Source: Cellulosimicrobium sp. Marseille-Q4280 (GTDB taxonomy: Bacteria > Actinomycetota > Actinomycetes > Actinomycetales > Cellulomonadaceae). From it: a DNA stretch of 64,000 bases. Under the pieces are notes generated by a model. That model did no database searches. It was not told the origin of the DNA and saw nothing but the letters and a program-made list of their open reading frames with translations. Both the position numbers and the translations under genes were made by a program. The stretch lies in contig NZ_CALPBY010000001.1 of the NCBI RefSeq assembly GCF_943181405.1, forward strand, positions 806,001 to 870,000. Direction: 5' to 3'. Below are positions 1-7,780 of this stretch, piece by piece (the stretch's first letter is position 1; every line of letters starts with the position of its first letter).

Positions 1-912
1 CGCGCGTACTACCGCAACCTCAGCCGCGCGCGTCACTCGCACGTGGAGCTGCGACGCAACGTCCACCGTCTGGAGAAGGGGATCCTCATGGAGCCCCGCC
101 GGGAGGTGTTCGCCCGCGACTACATCGAGGAGACGGTCGACTTCTACGGGCTCGCCGTCCGCGGCCGTGGACCCGGCACGGGGATCGACGACGTCGAGCT
201 GCGCTGGGCCGATGCCGTGCTCGCGGAGTACTTCTCCGTCGTCGCGCCCGGTGAGCCCGTGGTGGACCGCGCCCGCGCCGCCTACGAGGCGTTGCCCAAG
301 CCGGACGGCGTCGTCGTGGACCGCCCGCTCTTCCCGTACGCGCAGTCCGACATCAAGCGCAGCGACGTCTCGTACGACGACCTCCTGGCGCTCGCCCACC
401 AGCGCCGCTCCGTCCGGTGGTTCGAGGACCGCCCGGTGCCGCGCGAGCTCATCGACAAGGCGCTCGTGGTCGGTCGCGAGGCTCCCACCGCCTGCAACCG
501 GCTGCCGTATGAGTTCCTCGTCTTCGACGACGCGGACGCCGTGCAGAAGGTTGCCTCGATCCCCTTCGGCGCGGGCGGCTACGGGCACCAGATCCCCACC
601 GTCATCGTCGTGAAGGGGCGCTTCGACTCCTACTTCTCCCCCCGCGACAGGCACGTGCCGTACGTCGACGCGTCCTTGGCCGCGATGGGCTTCATGCTGG
701 CGCTCGAGACCCTCGGTCTCTCCTCCAGCGTCATCAACTGGCCGGACTTCGAGCCGCTCGAGATGAAGATGCAGAAGACCCTCGGCCTCGCCCCGTACGA
801 GCGCGTCGTCTTTCTCATCGCCGTCGGATACCCCCGGCCCGACGCCCTCGTCGCCTCCTCCCCGAAGAAGTCCTTGGACGTGATGCGTTCGTTCAATGCG
901 CTGGCCGAGTGA
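1..912 (+). CDS. Nitroreductase-family protein of a polysaccharide locus (5' partial)
   Basis: The reading frame is open from base 1 and continues upstream of the visible GTG at 43, so the 5' end is outside the window. The visible part starts with an HRLEKGILM segment, often seen ahead of nitroreductase domains in surface-polysaccharide clusters. A nitroreductase fold follows, with RRSVRWFEDRPVP and APTACNRLPYEF, the usual FMN/NAD(P)H-contacting motifs. The C-terminal part carries the ALETLGLSSSVINW and VGYPRPDA segments typical of the family. The substrate is unknown; a redox step on a sugar, or a cofactor role, is inference. The stop overlaps the next gene by 17 bp, so the two are translationally coupled. 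Confidence 0.8.
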   Translation, partial: RAYYRNLSRARHSHVELRRNVHRLEKGILMEPRREVFARDYIEETVDFYGLAVRGRGPGTGIDDVELRWADAVLAEYFSVVAPGEPVVDRARAAYEALPKPDGVVVDRPLFPYAQSDIKRSDVSYDDLLALAHQRRSVRWFEDRPVPRELIDKALVVGREAPTACNRLPYEFLVFDDADAVQKVASIPFGAGGYGHQIPTVIVVKGRFDSYFSPRDRHVPYVDASLAAMGFMLALETLGLSSSVINWPDFEPLEMKMQKTLGLAPYERVVFLIAVGYPRPDALVASSPKKSLDVMRSFNALAE

Positions 913-1873
913 CAGGGTGGCGTCGGTCTCGGGAGGTCGGCGCAGAGCGCTCCGTATCGCGCTGACGGTCGTCGTCGTCGCGGTCGTCGGCTACTTCTTC
1001 GGCCGGTCGCTCCTCGACAACATCGACGCCGTCCGCGACATCGACTTCACCCTGGACGGGTGGATCGTCGCCTCGGTGCTCCTCTTCGCCTGGGCAGTCG
1101 TCGTCTCCGGCCAGCTCTGGGGCAGGATGACCTCCGAGCTCTCAGGGCACCGCGTCCCGGCGCTCGAGGCGATCCGCGTCCACTCGTTGTCCTGGCTGCT
1201 CAAGTACGTACCCGGCCAGGTCGGGTCCGTGGTCAACAAGGTGGCGTGGGCCAAGGACGTCGGGATCTCGCGCACCCTCGTCACGCTGACGTTCGTCTAC
1301 GAGAACGTCTTCCTGCTCGTCGGTTCCCTCGTCCCGCCGACCGTGGTGCTCCTCGCGATGGGGACGTTCGACGTCAGCGGGAACGGGATGCTCGTCCTCG
1401 CCCTCGTGTCGCTCGTCCCGCTCCTCGCGCTGACGAACCGCCGGTTCTTCCGCTGGGCGTCGAACCTGCTCGCTCGCCGGACGCTCAAGCGGGAGATCCC
1501 GCACGAGTACTTCCTCACCTCGCGCCAGTCGCTGCGCTTCCAGGTCCTCTACCTGCTCCCGCGCGTCGTCAACGGGGTCGGTGTCGTCGCGATCGCGATC
1601 TCGATGATCGACCCTCCGGCGTCCACCTACCTCCCCCTCGCGTGCGCGTACATCATCGCGGGCGCCGTGGGGATCCTCGCCGTGTTCGTGCCGAGCGGCA
1701 TCGGTGTCCGCGAGTCGGTGTTCGTGCTCCTGGCCACGCCGTACGTCCCCGTCGAGCAGGCCATCGTCCTCTCCCTGGCCGCGCGGCTCCTGGCGACGCT
1801 CGCCGACGCCGTCGTGGCAGCCCTCTACCTCGCGCTCAGAGCGCTCTCACACCGCAAAGGACACACAGCATGA
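896..1873 (+). CDS. AglD/UPF0104-type integral membrane protein
   Basis: A 325-residue hydrophobic protein with about seven to eight membrane segments, the first near residues 20-37. It resembles the lysylphosphatidylglycerol synthase transmembrane-region/AglD family; the SWLLKYVPGQVGSVVNKVAW stretch and the later FVPSGIGVRESVFVLL stretch are diagnostic. Relatives are found beside glycosyltransferases and are thought to act in lipid-linked sugar handling, but the activity is not established. The ATG at 896 overlaps the upstream gene; a GTG at 917 is an alternative start. The stop forms an ATGA overlap with the pyruvyl transferase gene, so this is an operon member. Confidence 0.8.
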   Translation: MRWPSDRVASVSGGRRRALRIALTVVVVAVVGYFFGRSLLDNIDAVRDIDFTLDGWIVASVLLFAWAVVVSGQLWGRMTSELSGHRVPALEAIRVHSLSWLLKYVPGQVGSVVNKVAWAKDVGISRTLVTLTFVYENVFLLVGSLVPPTVVLLAMGTFDVSGNGMLVLALVSLVPLLALTNRRFFRWASNLLARRTLKREIPHEYFLTSRQSLRFQVLYLLPRVVNGVGVVAIAISMIDPPASTYLPLACAYIIAGAVGILAVFVPSGIGVRESVFVLLATPYVPVEQAIVLSLAARLLATLADAVVAALYLALRALSHRKGHTA

Positions 1874-3096
1874 GGATTGCGATCATCGGTTCGGCCTTCT
1901 CGGGCAACAAGGGTGCATCGGCGATGCTCGAGAGCTCCGTGCAGCACCTGAGCGCGCGTGACGAGGAGGCCCGGTTCGTCCTCCTCAGCATGTACCCCGA
2001 CTCCGATCGTCGTCTGAACCCGTTCGGCAACGTGCGCGTCATGCGCGCGGACCCGGTGCGCCTCGGCGTGCTGATCAACGGCGCGGCGCTGCTCCACCGT
2101 CTCCTGCCGCCGGCACGCGCCGCGATCCGCCGGGCGGTGCCCGAGGTGCGCGCGCTCGCGGAGAGCGACGTCCTCCTCGACGAGGGCGGCATCACGTTCG
2201 TCGACGGCCGCGGGAAGTTCCTCATCTACAACGTCGCCAGCATCCTGCCCGCGCTGTTCGTCGGCACGCCCGTGGTGAAGGTCGCCCAGGCGATGGGACC
2301 CTTCGAGAGCGCGCTGAACAAGCTGGCCGCGCGGGCGATCCTGCCTCGGATGGCGGCCATCGTCTCGCGCGGCGCGATCACCCACGAGCACCTCGTCGGC
2401 CTCGGCCTGAAGAACGTGCACGCGGGTGCCGACCTCGCGTTCACGCTCGAGGTCGGTCCCGACGACGTCGCGGCGGCCGAGTCGGCGGTCGACCCGGCCT
2501 TCTTCGCCGACGGCGACGTCGTCGGCTTCTCCCCCAGCGCCGTGCTGGCGAAGTCCGCCGCGGCACGTGGCGAGGACTACGTCGGCCAGGTCGTGGCGCA
2601 GATCGACCACATCACGCAGACCCTCGGCCGCAAGGTCTTCCTCGTCGCCCACAGTGCACGCGCGCACACCGACAAGGTGCACAACAACGACCTCCCGCTG
2701 TGCCGGGAGATCGCCGCGCGGGTCGCCGACCCGGAGCGCGTGCTCTTCGTCGACGACGAGCTCAGCTCGCAGTCGCTGCGGCACCTCATCTCGCGGTGCG
2801 ACGTGTTCGTCGCGTCGCGCTTCCACGCGATGGTGTCGTCGCTGTCCACCGAGGTGCCGACGCTGGTGATCGGCTGGAGCCACAAGTACCGGGAGGTCCT
2901 GGACATGTTCGGGCAGTCCCGGTTCGCGGTCGGGCACAAGGAGCTCACGGACGACGTCTTCCGGTCCCTCCTGGCCGACCTGCTGGCCGACCGCGAGGCC
3001 ATCCACGAGGAGATCGCGACGGCGCTCGTCGACGTGCGTCGCACGGCGTTCCAGCAGGTCGAGCTGATCGAGGAGATCGCGCGCGGGCGGGCGTAG
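1870..3096 (+). CDS. Polysaccharide pyruvyl transferase family protein
   Basis: A 408-residue protein beginning MRIAIIGSAFSGNKGASAML, the characteristic N-terminus of PS_pyruv_trans (CsaB/EpsO-like) enzymes. The C-terminal half has VFVASRFHAMVSSLSTEVP, matching the conserved R-x-H region near the active site, and then IGWSHKYREVL. Family members transfer a pyruvate ketal from phosphoenolpyruvate to a sugar of an extracellular or secondary cell-wall polysaccharide. The ATG is embedded in the stop of the previous gene (ATGA), which fixes the start. Its presence implies that the product of this locus is pyruvylated and acidic; this is inference from the family, since the acceptor sugar cannot be read from sequence. 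Confidence 0.88.
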   Translation: MRIAIIGSAFSGNKGASAMLESSVQHLSARDEEARFVLLSMYPDSDRRLNPFGNVRVMRADPVRLGVLINGAALLHRLLPPARAAIRRAVPEVRALAESDVLLDEGGITFVDGRGKFLIYNVASILPALFVGTPVVKVAQAMGPFESALNKLAARAILPRMAAIVSRGAITHEHLVGLGLKNVHAGADLAFTLEVGPDDVAAAESAVDPAFFADGDVVGFSPSAVLAKSAAARGEDYVGQVVAQIDHITQTLGRKVFLVAHSARAHTDKVHNNDLPLCREIAARVADPERVLFVDDELSSQSLRHLISRCDVFVASRFHAMVSSLSTEVPTLVIGWSHKYREVLDMFGQSRFAVGHKELTDDVFRSLLADLLADREAIHEEIATALVDVRRTAFQQVELIEEIARGRA

Positions 3097-3169
3097 CTCC
3101 GGTCGTGGTCGTGCGACCCGGGCGCCTCGGTCCGTCGCGAGGGCTGACCGGAAGGCCGTCGTGAGCATC

Positions 3170-3175
3170 TAGGCT
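3170..3175 (+). promoter_or_regulatory. -10 box for the 3183 glycosyltransferase
   Basis: TAGGCT lies 7 nt before the GTG at 3183, with no ribosome-binding site between, so the transcript would be leaderless. It sits in the 86-nt gap after the pyruvyl transferase gene and suggests a new transcription unit starts here. Confidence 0.6.
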
Positions 3176-3182
3176 GGGCCGC

Positions 3183-4307
3183 GTGCCTTCCCGCCCCGTG
3201 CTCCGTGTGACGCTCACCGTCGAACAGCTGTGGCAGCCCGTCCCGGGCGGCTCCGGGACCTACGTGCGCGAGCTGACGCAGGGCCTCGCGGCGCGTGGGG
3301 ACGTGTCGGTTGCGGGCGCTCGTGCCCGTGGCGGCTCGGCGGGAGCCCACGGCCTGCCCCCGGCCATGCCCGTGCACCGGTCCGCGCTTCCCCGCCCCGT
3401 GCTCTACGAGGCCTGGTCCCGCTGGCGGCGGCCCCGGCTCGCCGGTCCACGCCCCGACGTCATCCACGCGACGACGTGGGCGGTCCCCCCGCCCTCTGCG
3501 CCCCTCGTCGTGACGGTGCACGACCTGGCGTTCCGCCGCGCGCCGGAGCACTTCACCCCCCGGGGGGTCCGGTTCTTCGAGCGTGGCCTCGACATCGTCC
3601 GGCACGAGGCGGCGGTGGTCGTGACGCCGTCCGACGCGACGAGGCTCGACTGCCTCGACGCCGGCATCGAGGACTCCCGGATCCGGGTCGTCCCTCACGG
3701 CGCGGGCGGCCTCCCCGTGACGGAGACCGAGGTCGACCGGTTCCGCCGGCGGTACGCGCTGGAGCGGCCGTTCGTGCTCTGGTGCGGTGCGCTGGAGCCA
3801 CGCAAGAACGTCGCGGGCCTCGTCGACGCCTACCGGCTCCTGGCCGCGCGCGGCGCCGACCTCGACCTCGTCCTGGCAGGCCCGCCGGGTTGGGGGGACG
3901 CCGAGCACGACGTCGCGTCCCGGCTGGCGGCCGTCCCCGCCGACCGGGTCCACCGCCTGGGTCCGCTGAGCGTGCACGACCTCCACCTCGCGTACGCCGC
4001 CGCGCGCGTCTTCTGCTTCCCGTCGTGGTGGGAGGGTTTCGGCATGCCGGTGCTCGAGGCCCAGTCGCACGGGACTCCCGTCGTCACCTCCCGCGGCACG
4101 TCGATGGCGGAGGTCGGCGGCGACGGCGTGGTCCTCGTCGACCCGGCCGACCCGGACGCGATCGCCGAGGGGATCGAGCACGCGGCCGGCGAGGGGCACG
4201 ACGTGCTCTCCCGCGCCGCCGTGGAGAACGCCGCCCGGTACACGTGGGAGCGCTCGGCCGCGGCGCACGTCGAGGCGTACCGCGACGCGCTGGGGGTGGT
4301 CGCATGA
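3183..4307 (+). CDS. Glycosyltransferase family 4
   Basis: A 374-residue GT-B enzyme. The N-terminal acceptor domain has the glycine-rich PGGSGTYVRELTQGLAARG loop, and the C-terminal donor domain has GALEPRKN and then the EGFGMPVLEAQ acidic motif (E-x7-E) that contacts the nucleotide-sugar. No signal peptide or membrane segment is seen, so it should act on the cytoplasmic face. The GTG start is chosen because a TAGGCT box precedes it by 7 nt. The stop overlaps the next gene as ATGA. Donor and acceptor are not deducible; mannosyl or rhamnosyl transfer would fit the GDP-sugar genes nearby. Confidence 0.88.
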   Translation: MPSRPVLRVTLTVEQLWQPVPGGSGTYVRELTQGLAARGDVSVAGARARGGSAGAHGLPPAMPVHRSALPRPVLYEAWSRWRRPRLAGPRPDVIHATTWAVPPPSAPLVVTVHDLAFRRAPEHFTPRGVRFFERGLDIVRHEAAVVVTPSDATRLDCLDAGIEDSRIRVVPHGAGGLPVTETEVDRFRRRYALERPFVLWCGALEPRKNVAGLVDAYRLLAARGADLDLVLAGPPGWGDAEHDVASRLAAVPADRVHRLGPLSVHDLHLAYAAARVFCFPSWWEGFGMPVLEAQSHGTPVVTSRGTSMAEVGGDGVVLVDPADPDAIAEGIEHAAGEGHDVLSRAAVENAARYTWERSAAAHVEAYRDALGVVA

Positions 4308-5335
4308 CCGGCCCGTCGGCGCCCAGGGTGCGAGCCGTCGTCGTCACCTGGAACGGTGCGGACCTCCTGCGCGAGTCGCTCCCGTCGCTGCTCGCCCAGG
4401 ACGTCGCCGACGGGGAGCTCGACGTCCTCGTCGTGGACAACGGCTCGTCGGACGGGACGCTCGCGATGCTCGCCGCCGAGTTCCCGACGGTCCGGGTGGT
4501 CGCGAGCCCCGAGAACCTGGGCTTCGCAGGAGGGGCCGAGCTCGGTCTCCGGGACCTCGACGCCGAGTACGCCGTGCTGCTCAACAACGACGCCCGCTTC
4601 GAGCCGGACGCGGTGCGGAAGCTGGTCGAGGTCGCCGACGCCGAGCCCACGGTCGGCGCCGTGACGGCGAGGATCCTCCTCACGGAGCCCGACGCGCTCG
4701 GCCGGACGCTCATCAACTCGACGGGCAACGTCGTCCGGCCCGACGGCGCGGGCGGCGACCGGGACTGGCTCGCCGTGGACGGCACGGTCGACCCGGACCC
4801 CGACGTCTTCGGGTTCTGCGGTGGCGCGGCCCTCCTGCGGGCCGCCGCGCTCCGCGACGTCGGGTCGTTCGACCCCTGGCTGTTCCTCTACTACGAGGAC
4901 ACCGACCTCTCGTGGCGGCTGCGCGCGCACGGATGGGCGGTGCGCTACTGCGCGGCCTCGGTCGCGCACCACCGGCACGCCGCCAGCAGCGACACGACCA
5001 GCCCGCTGTTCCGCTACTACAACACGCGCAACTCCCTCGTCGTCCTCGGCCGGCACGCACCGCTGACCGTGGTCGCGCGGTCCTCCGCGCGCCAGGTCGC
5101 CGCGGCGGTCGTGCACAGCCTCCGCCGTTCCGAACGACCCGCCGTGACCGCCGCGCGGCGGCGCGCCGTCCTCGACGCCGTGCGCCGCGCACCGACGACC
5201 CTGCGCGAGCGGCGGCACCTCTGGCGCGGAGCGGCACGTGCCCGCGCGCAGGTGTTCCGGACCGCGTCGGCACGAGGTGCCCGCTCGGAGGCCCCTCCCC
5301 CGCCCCCTTCCGTCCAGAACCAGGAGATCACGTGA
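4304..5335 (+). CDS. Glycosyltransferase family 2 (rhamnosyltransferase-like)
   Basis: A 343-residue GT-A enzyme with VVVTWNGADLL at the start, VVDNGSSDGT, NLGFAGGAELGL and the metal-binding LLNNDARF motif, then FDPWLFLYYEDTDLSWRLR. This motif order is typical of WbbL/RfbN-like rhamnosyl or galactofuranosyl transferases. The ATG at 4304 overlaps the preceding stop by 4 nt. The C-terminal 60 residues are basic and Arg/Ala-rich, possibly a membrane-surface contact. The stop overlaps the GTG of the next gene, so 3183, 4304 and 5332 form one coupled operon. Confidence 0.87.
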   Translation: MTGPSAPRVRAVVVTWNGADLLRESLPSLLAQDVADGELDVLVVDNGSSDGTLAMLAAEFPTVRVVASPENLGFAGGAELGLRDLDAEYAVLLNNDARFEPDAVRKLVEVADAEPTVGAVTARILLTEPDALGRTLINSTGNVVRPDGAGGDRDWLAVDGTVDPDPDVFGFCGGAALLRAAALRDVGSFDPWLFLYYEDTDLSWRLRAHGWAVRYCAASVAHHRHAASSDTTSPLFRYYNTRNSLVVLGRHAPLTVVARSSARQVAAAVVHSLRRSERPAVTAARRRAVLDAVRRAPTTLRERRHLWRGAARARAQVFRTASARGARSEAPPPPPSVQNQEIT

Positions 5336-7716
5336 CCGTCGTCGTCGTCGCCACCGCACCCACGTTCGCCGCGGCCCGCGCGACGGTCCGGTCCGTCGGG
5401 CGTGCCGCCCCGAGCACCCCCGTCGTCGTCCTCGCCCTCGACGAGGGCTACGTGCCTGCGCGCGACGAAGAGGTGCGACGCCCCGAGGACGTCGTCCCGG
5501 ACGCGGAGCTGCACCGCTGGGCGGCTCTGCTCACGGAGGACGGGCTCGTGCGGCTCCTCGGCGTGCGCCTCGCCGCCGATCTCCTCGCCGCGGGACGCGA
5601 GGTCCTCCTGGTCGCCGCAGGCGTGGTCCTGCTCTCCTCCCCGGCGCGGATCACGGGCCTCGTCGGAGAGACCGGGCTCGTGCTCCTCAGCCGGACGACG
5701 GACCCCCTGGCACGCCTACCCCTGGACACCGCGGCGTCGCTCGTCCCCGGTCCGCGTCTGGCCTCCGAGCTGATCGCGCTGGGGCCGACGGTCCTGCCAG
5801 CGCTCCCGTCGCTCGTCCGTCTGCTCGAGTCGTGGGAGGTGGGCGACGCCGCCCTGGACCTCTTCGCGATGGCGGTGCCCGTGACCGTCGTGCGCGACGA
5901 CGCCGCGCTCGTGACCCGCTGGAACACGCCGTCCACGGCGCGTTTCGACGAGGAGGGCGCCGTCCTGCGCCGGGACGGTCGGGACGTCGTCGCGCTGGAC
6001 CTCGGCGGCCTCGACCCCGCACGGCCCTGGCTCTTCGACGCCCGGAGCGACGACCCGCCGATGCTCCTGCTCAGCGAGCACCCGGCGCTCGTGCGCCGGT
6101 CCGCCGCCGAGGCCGAGGAGCGTGGGCGGGACGTCCGCCCGGCGAGCCGGCGGTTCTCCACGACCGCGTCGGGCACCCCGCTCCACCCGCACCTTCGCCA
6201 CGTCTTCCGGCGGGCCGCGTCCGCGGGCGGGACGTTCCCCGACCCCTTCGCCGCCGGGGCCGCGCAGGCGCTGACCGGATGGCTGCTCGACGTGCTCCCG
6301 ACGGGTCATGACGCCGGCGTGGCTCGCTATCTCGCGGCGGCGTACGACGACCGAGACGACCTGCGGGCGGCCTTCCCGCTGGTCCCCGGGCCCGACACCC
6401 CCGCACTGGCGGCCTGGGCGCTGGCGAGCGGGGTCGGCGAGGAGGCCTACGACGCGGGGCTGATGCGGGACGCCGCGAGAGCCACGGCCGACGCGCAGCG
6501 GACGGCCCCCCTGCGTCAGCAGGGCCACCACCCGCACGGGGTCAACCTCGTCGGATACCTCACGGGTGAGCTCGGGGTGGGCGAGTCGGCGCGCCTCGTC
6601 GAGCAGGCGCTCACGGCGGGCGGCGTCCGGCACTCCACCGTGTCCGTGGCACGGAACCTCCAGAGCCGAACCTCGGCCGCCTACGAGGCGTCCCAGGACA
6701 ACGAGGTCTTCGACATCACGCTGCTGTGCGTCAACGCCGACCAGACCCCGGAGATCGCGGCCGCCGTCGAGACCCTCACCGCGGGGTCCCGGCGGATCGG
6801 CATGTGGTACTGGGAGGTCGAGTCGTTCCCTGCCGACCACGCCGCGGCGTTCGAGCACGTCGACGAGGTGTGGACGGCCACGGACTTCGTGCGCGACGCC
6901 GTCGCCGCCGTCTCACCGGTACCCGTCGTCACCATGCCGCCGCCCCTGCCGCAGCGGTCGCCCGAGCGCCCGGCGCTCCCCGAGGGTCTCGGCATCCCCT
7001 CCGGTCGTCCGTACTTCCTCTTCGCCTTCGACTACCTGAGCACCGTGGAGCGCAAGAATCCCTGGGCGGTCGTCGACGCGTTCCGGTCCGCCTTCGCACC
7101 CGGCGAGGGACCGGTGCTGGTGCTCAAGACCATCAACGCCGACAAGCGACCAGCCGACGCGGAACGACTTCGGCTCCTCGTCGCGGGGGACCCGGACGTC
7201 GTGCTGCTCGAGGGGTACCTCTCCGCTGCCGAGCGGGACGCCCTCGCGGCCCGCTGCGCGTGCTACGTCTCTCTCCACCGGTCCGAGGGGCTGGGCCTGA
7301 CCATCGCCGAGGCGATGGCGTGGGGCCGACCGGTCATCGCCACGGCGTACTCGGGCAACATGCAGTTCATGACCGAGGAGAACTCGTTCCTCGTGCCGTG
7401 GACGAGCACGCCGATCCCCGAGGGGGCCGACCCGTATCCCGCGGGGAGCCCCTGGGCGGAGCCCGACGTGGCCGCCGCCGCCGCGCACATGCGGACGGTC
7501 GTCGACGACCCGGAGCGAGCGCGAGCGGTCGGTCGGCGGGCGGCGGAGGACATCCGGACCTTGCACTCTCCCGGGGTCGCGGGGCGCCGGATGGCCGAGC
7601 ACCTGGCCGGTCTGCACGGGGCGAGCAGGAACCTCGACCAGCGGCTCACGTCGCTGCGCGACGTCGTCGCCCGCCGGGGGCGGGCGCTGCGGGGATCCCT
7701 CCCCTTCACACGGTGA
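5332..7716 (+). CDS. Two-part glycosyltransferase (unknown N-terminal region plus GT4)
   Basis: A 794-residue protein, about twice the usual GT4 length. The first ~380 residues begin VTVVVVATAPTFAAARATVR and look like a degenerate nucleotide-sugar-binding fold without a convincing DxD motif. From about residue 400 a GT4 module runs through GVNLVGYLTGELGVGESARL, YFLFAFDYLSTVERKNPWAV and SEGLGLTIAEAMAWGRPV (donor-binding acidic motif). The GELGVGESAR signature is common in actinobacterial cell-wall glycosyltransferases. Translation probably couples through the GTGA overlap with the previous gene. The transcript should end at the hairpin just downstream. The role of the N-terminal half is not recognised. 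Confidence 0.8.
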   Translation: MTVVVVATAPTFAAARATVRSVGRAAPSTPVVVLALDEGYVPARDEEVRRPEDVVPDAELHRWAALLTEDGLVRLLGVRLAADLLAAGREVLLVAAGVVLLSSPARITGLVGETGLVLLSRTTDPLARLPLDTAASLVPGPRLASELIALGPTVLPALPSLVRLLESWEVGDAALDLFAMAVPVTVVRDDAALVTRWNTPSTARFDEEGAVLRRDGRDVVALDLGGLDPARPWLFDARSDDPPMLLLSEHPALVRRSAAEAEERGRDVRPASRRFSTTASGTPLHPHLRHVFRRAASAGGTFPDPFAAGAAQALTGWLLDVLPTGHDAGVARYLAAAYDDRDDLRAAFPLVPGPDTPALAAWALASGVGEEAYDAGLMRDAARATADAQRTAPLRQQGHHPHGVNLVGYLTGELGVGESARLVEQALTAGGVRHSTVSVARNLQSRTSAAYEASQDNEVFDITLLCVNADQTPEIAAAVETLTAGSRRIGMWYWEVESFPADHAAAFEHVDEVWTATDFVRDAVAAVSPVPVVTMPPPLPQRSPERPALPEGLGIPSGRPYFLFAFDYLSTVERKNPWAVVDAFRSAFAPGEGPVLVLKTINADKRPADAERLRLLVAGDPDVVLLEGYLSAAERDALAARCACYVSLHRSEGLGLTIAEAMAWGRPVIATAYSGNMQFMTEENSFLVPWTSTPIPEGADPYPAGSPWAEPDVAAAAAHMRTVVDDPERARAVGRRAAEDIRTLHSPGVAGRRMAEHLAGLHGASRNLDQRLTSLRDVVARRGRALRGSLPFTR

Positions 7717-7761
7717 GGGCGGGCGCGGCGCGCCGTGGCGCTCCGCACCCGCCCTCACCGT
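7710..7761. terminator. Bidirectional terminator between convergent genes
   Basis: Inverted arms of 17 nt (7710-7726 and 7745-7761) pair with one G-U-type mismatch around an 18-nt loop. The element begins within the last codons of the plus-strand gene and lies 20 nt beyond the stop of the minus-strand gene, so it can serve both. Confidence 0.7.
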
Positions 7762-7780
7762 CCGGTCAGGCGGCGTCCGG

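Noticed and set aside
1060-1869. Upstream extension of the pyruvyl transferase frame
   Set aside because: The frame is open for 270 codons before 1870, but it is Arg/Pro-rich shadow sequence over the AglD-like gene; the family N-terminus begins exactly at 1870.
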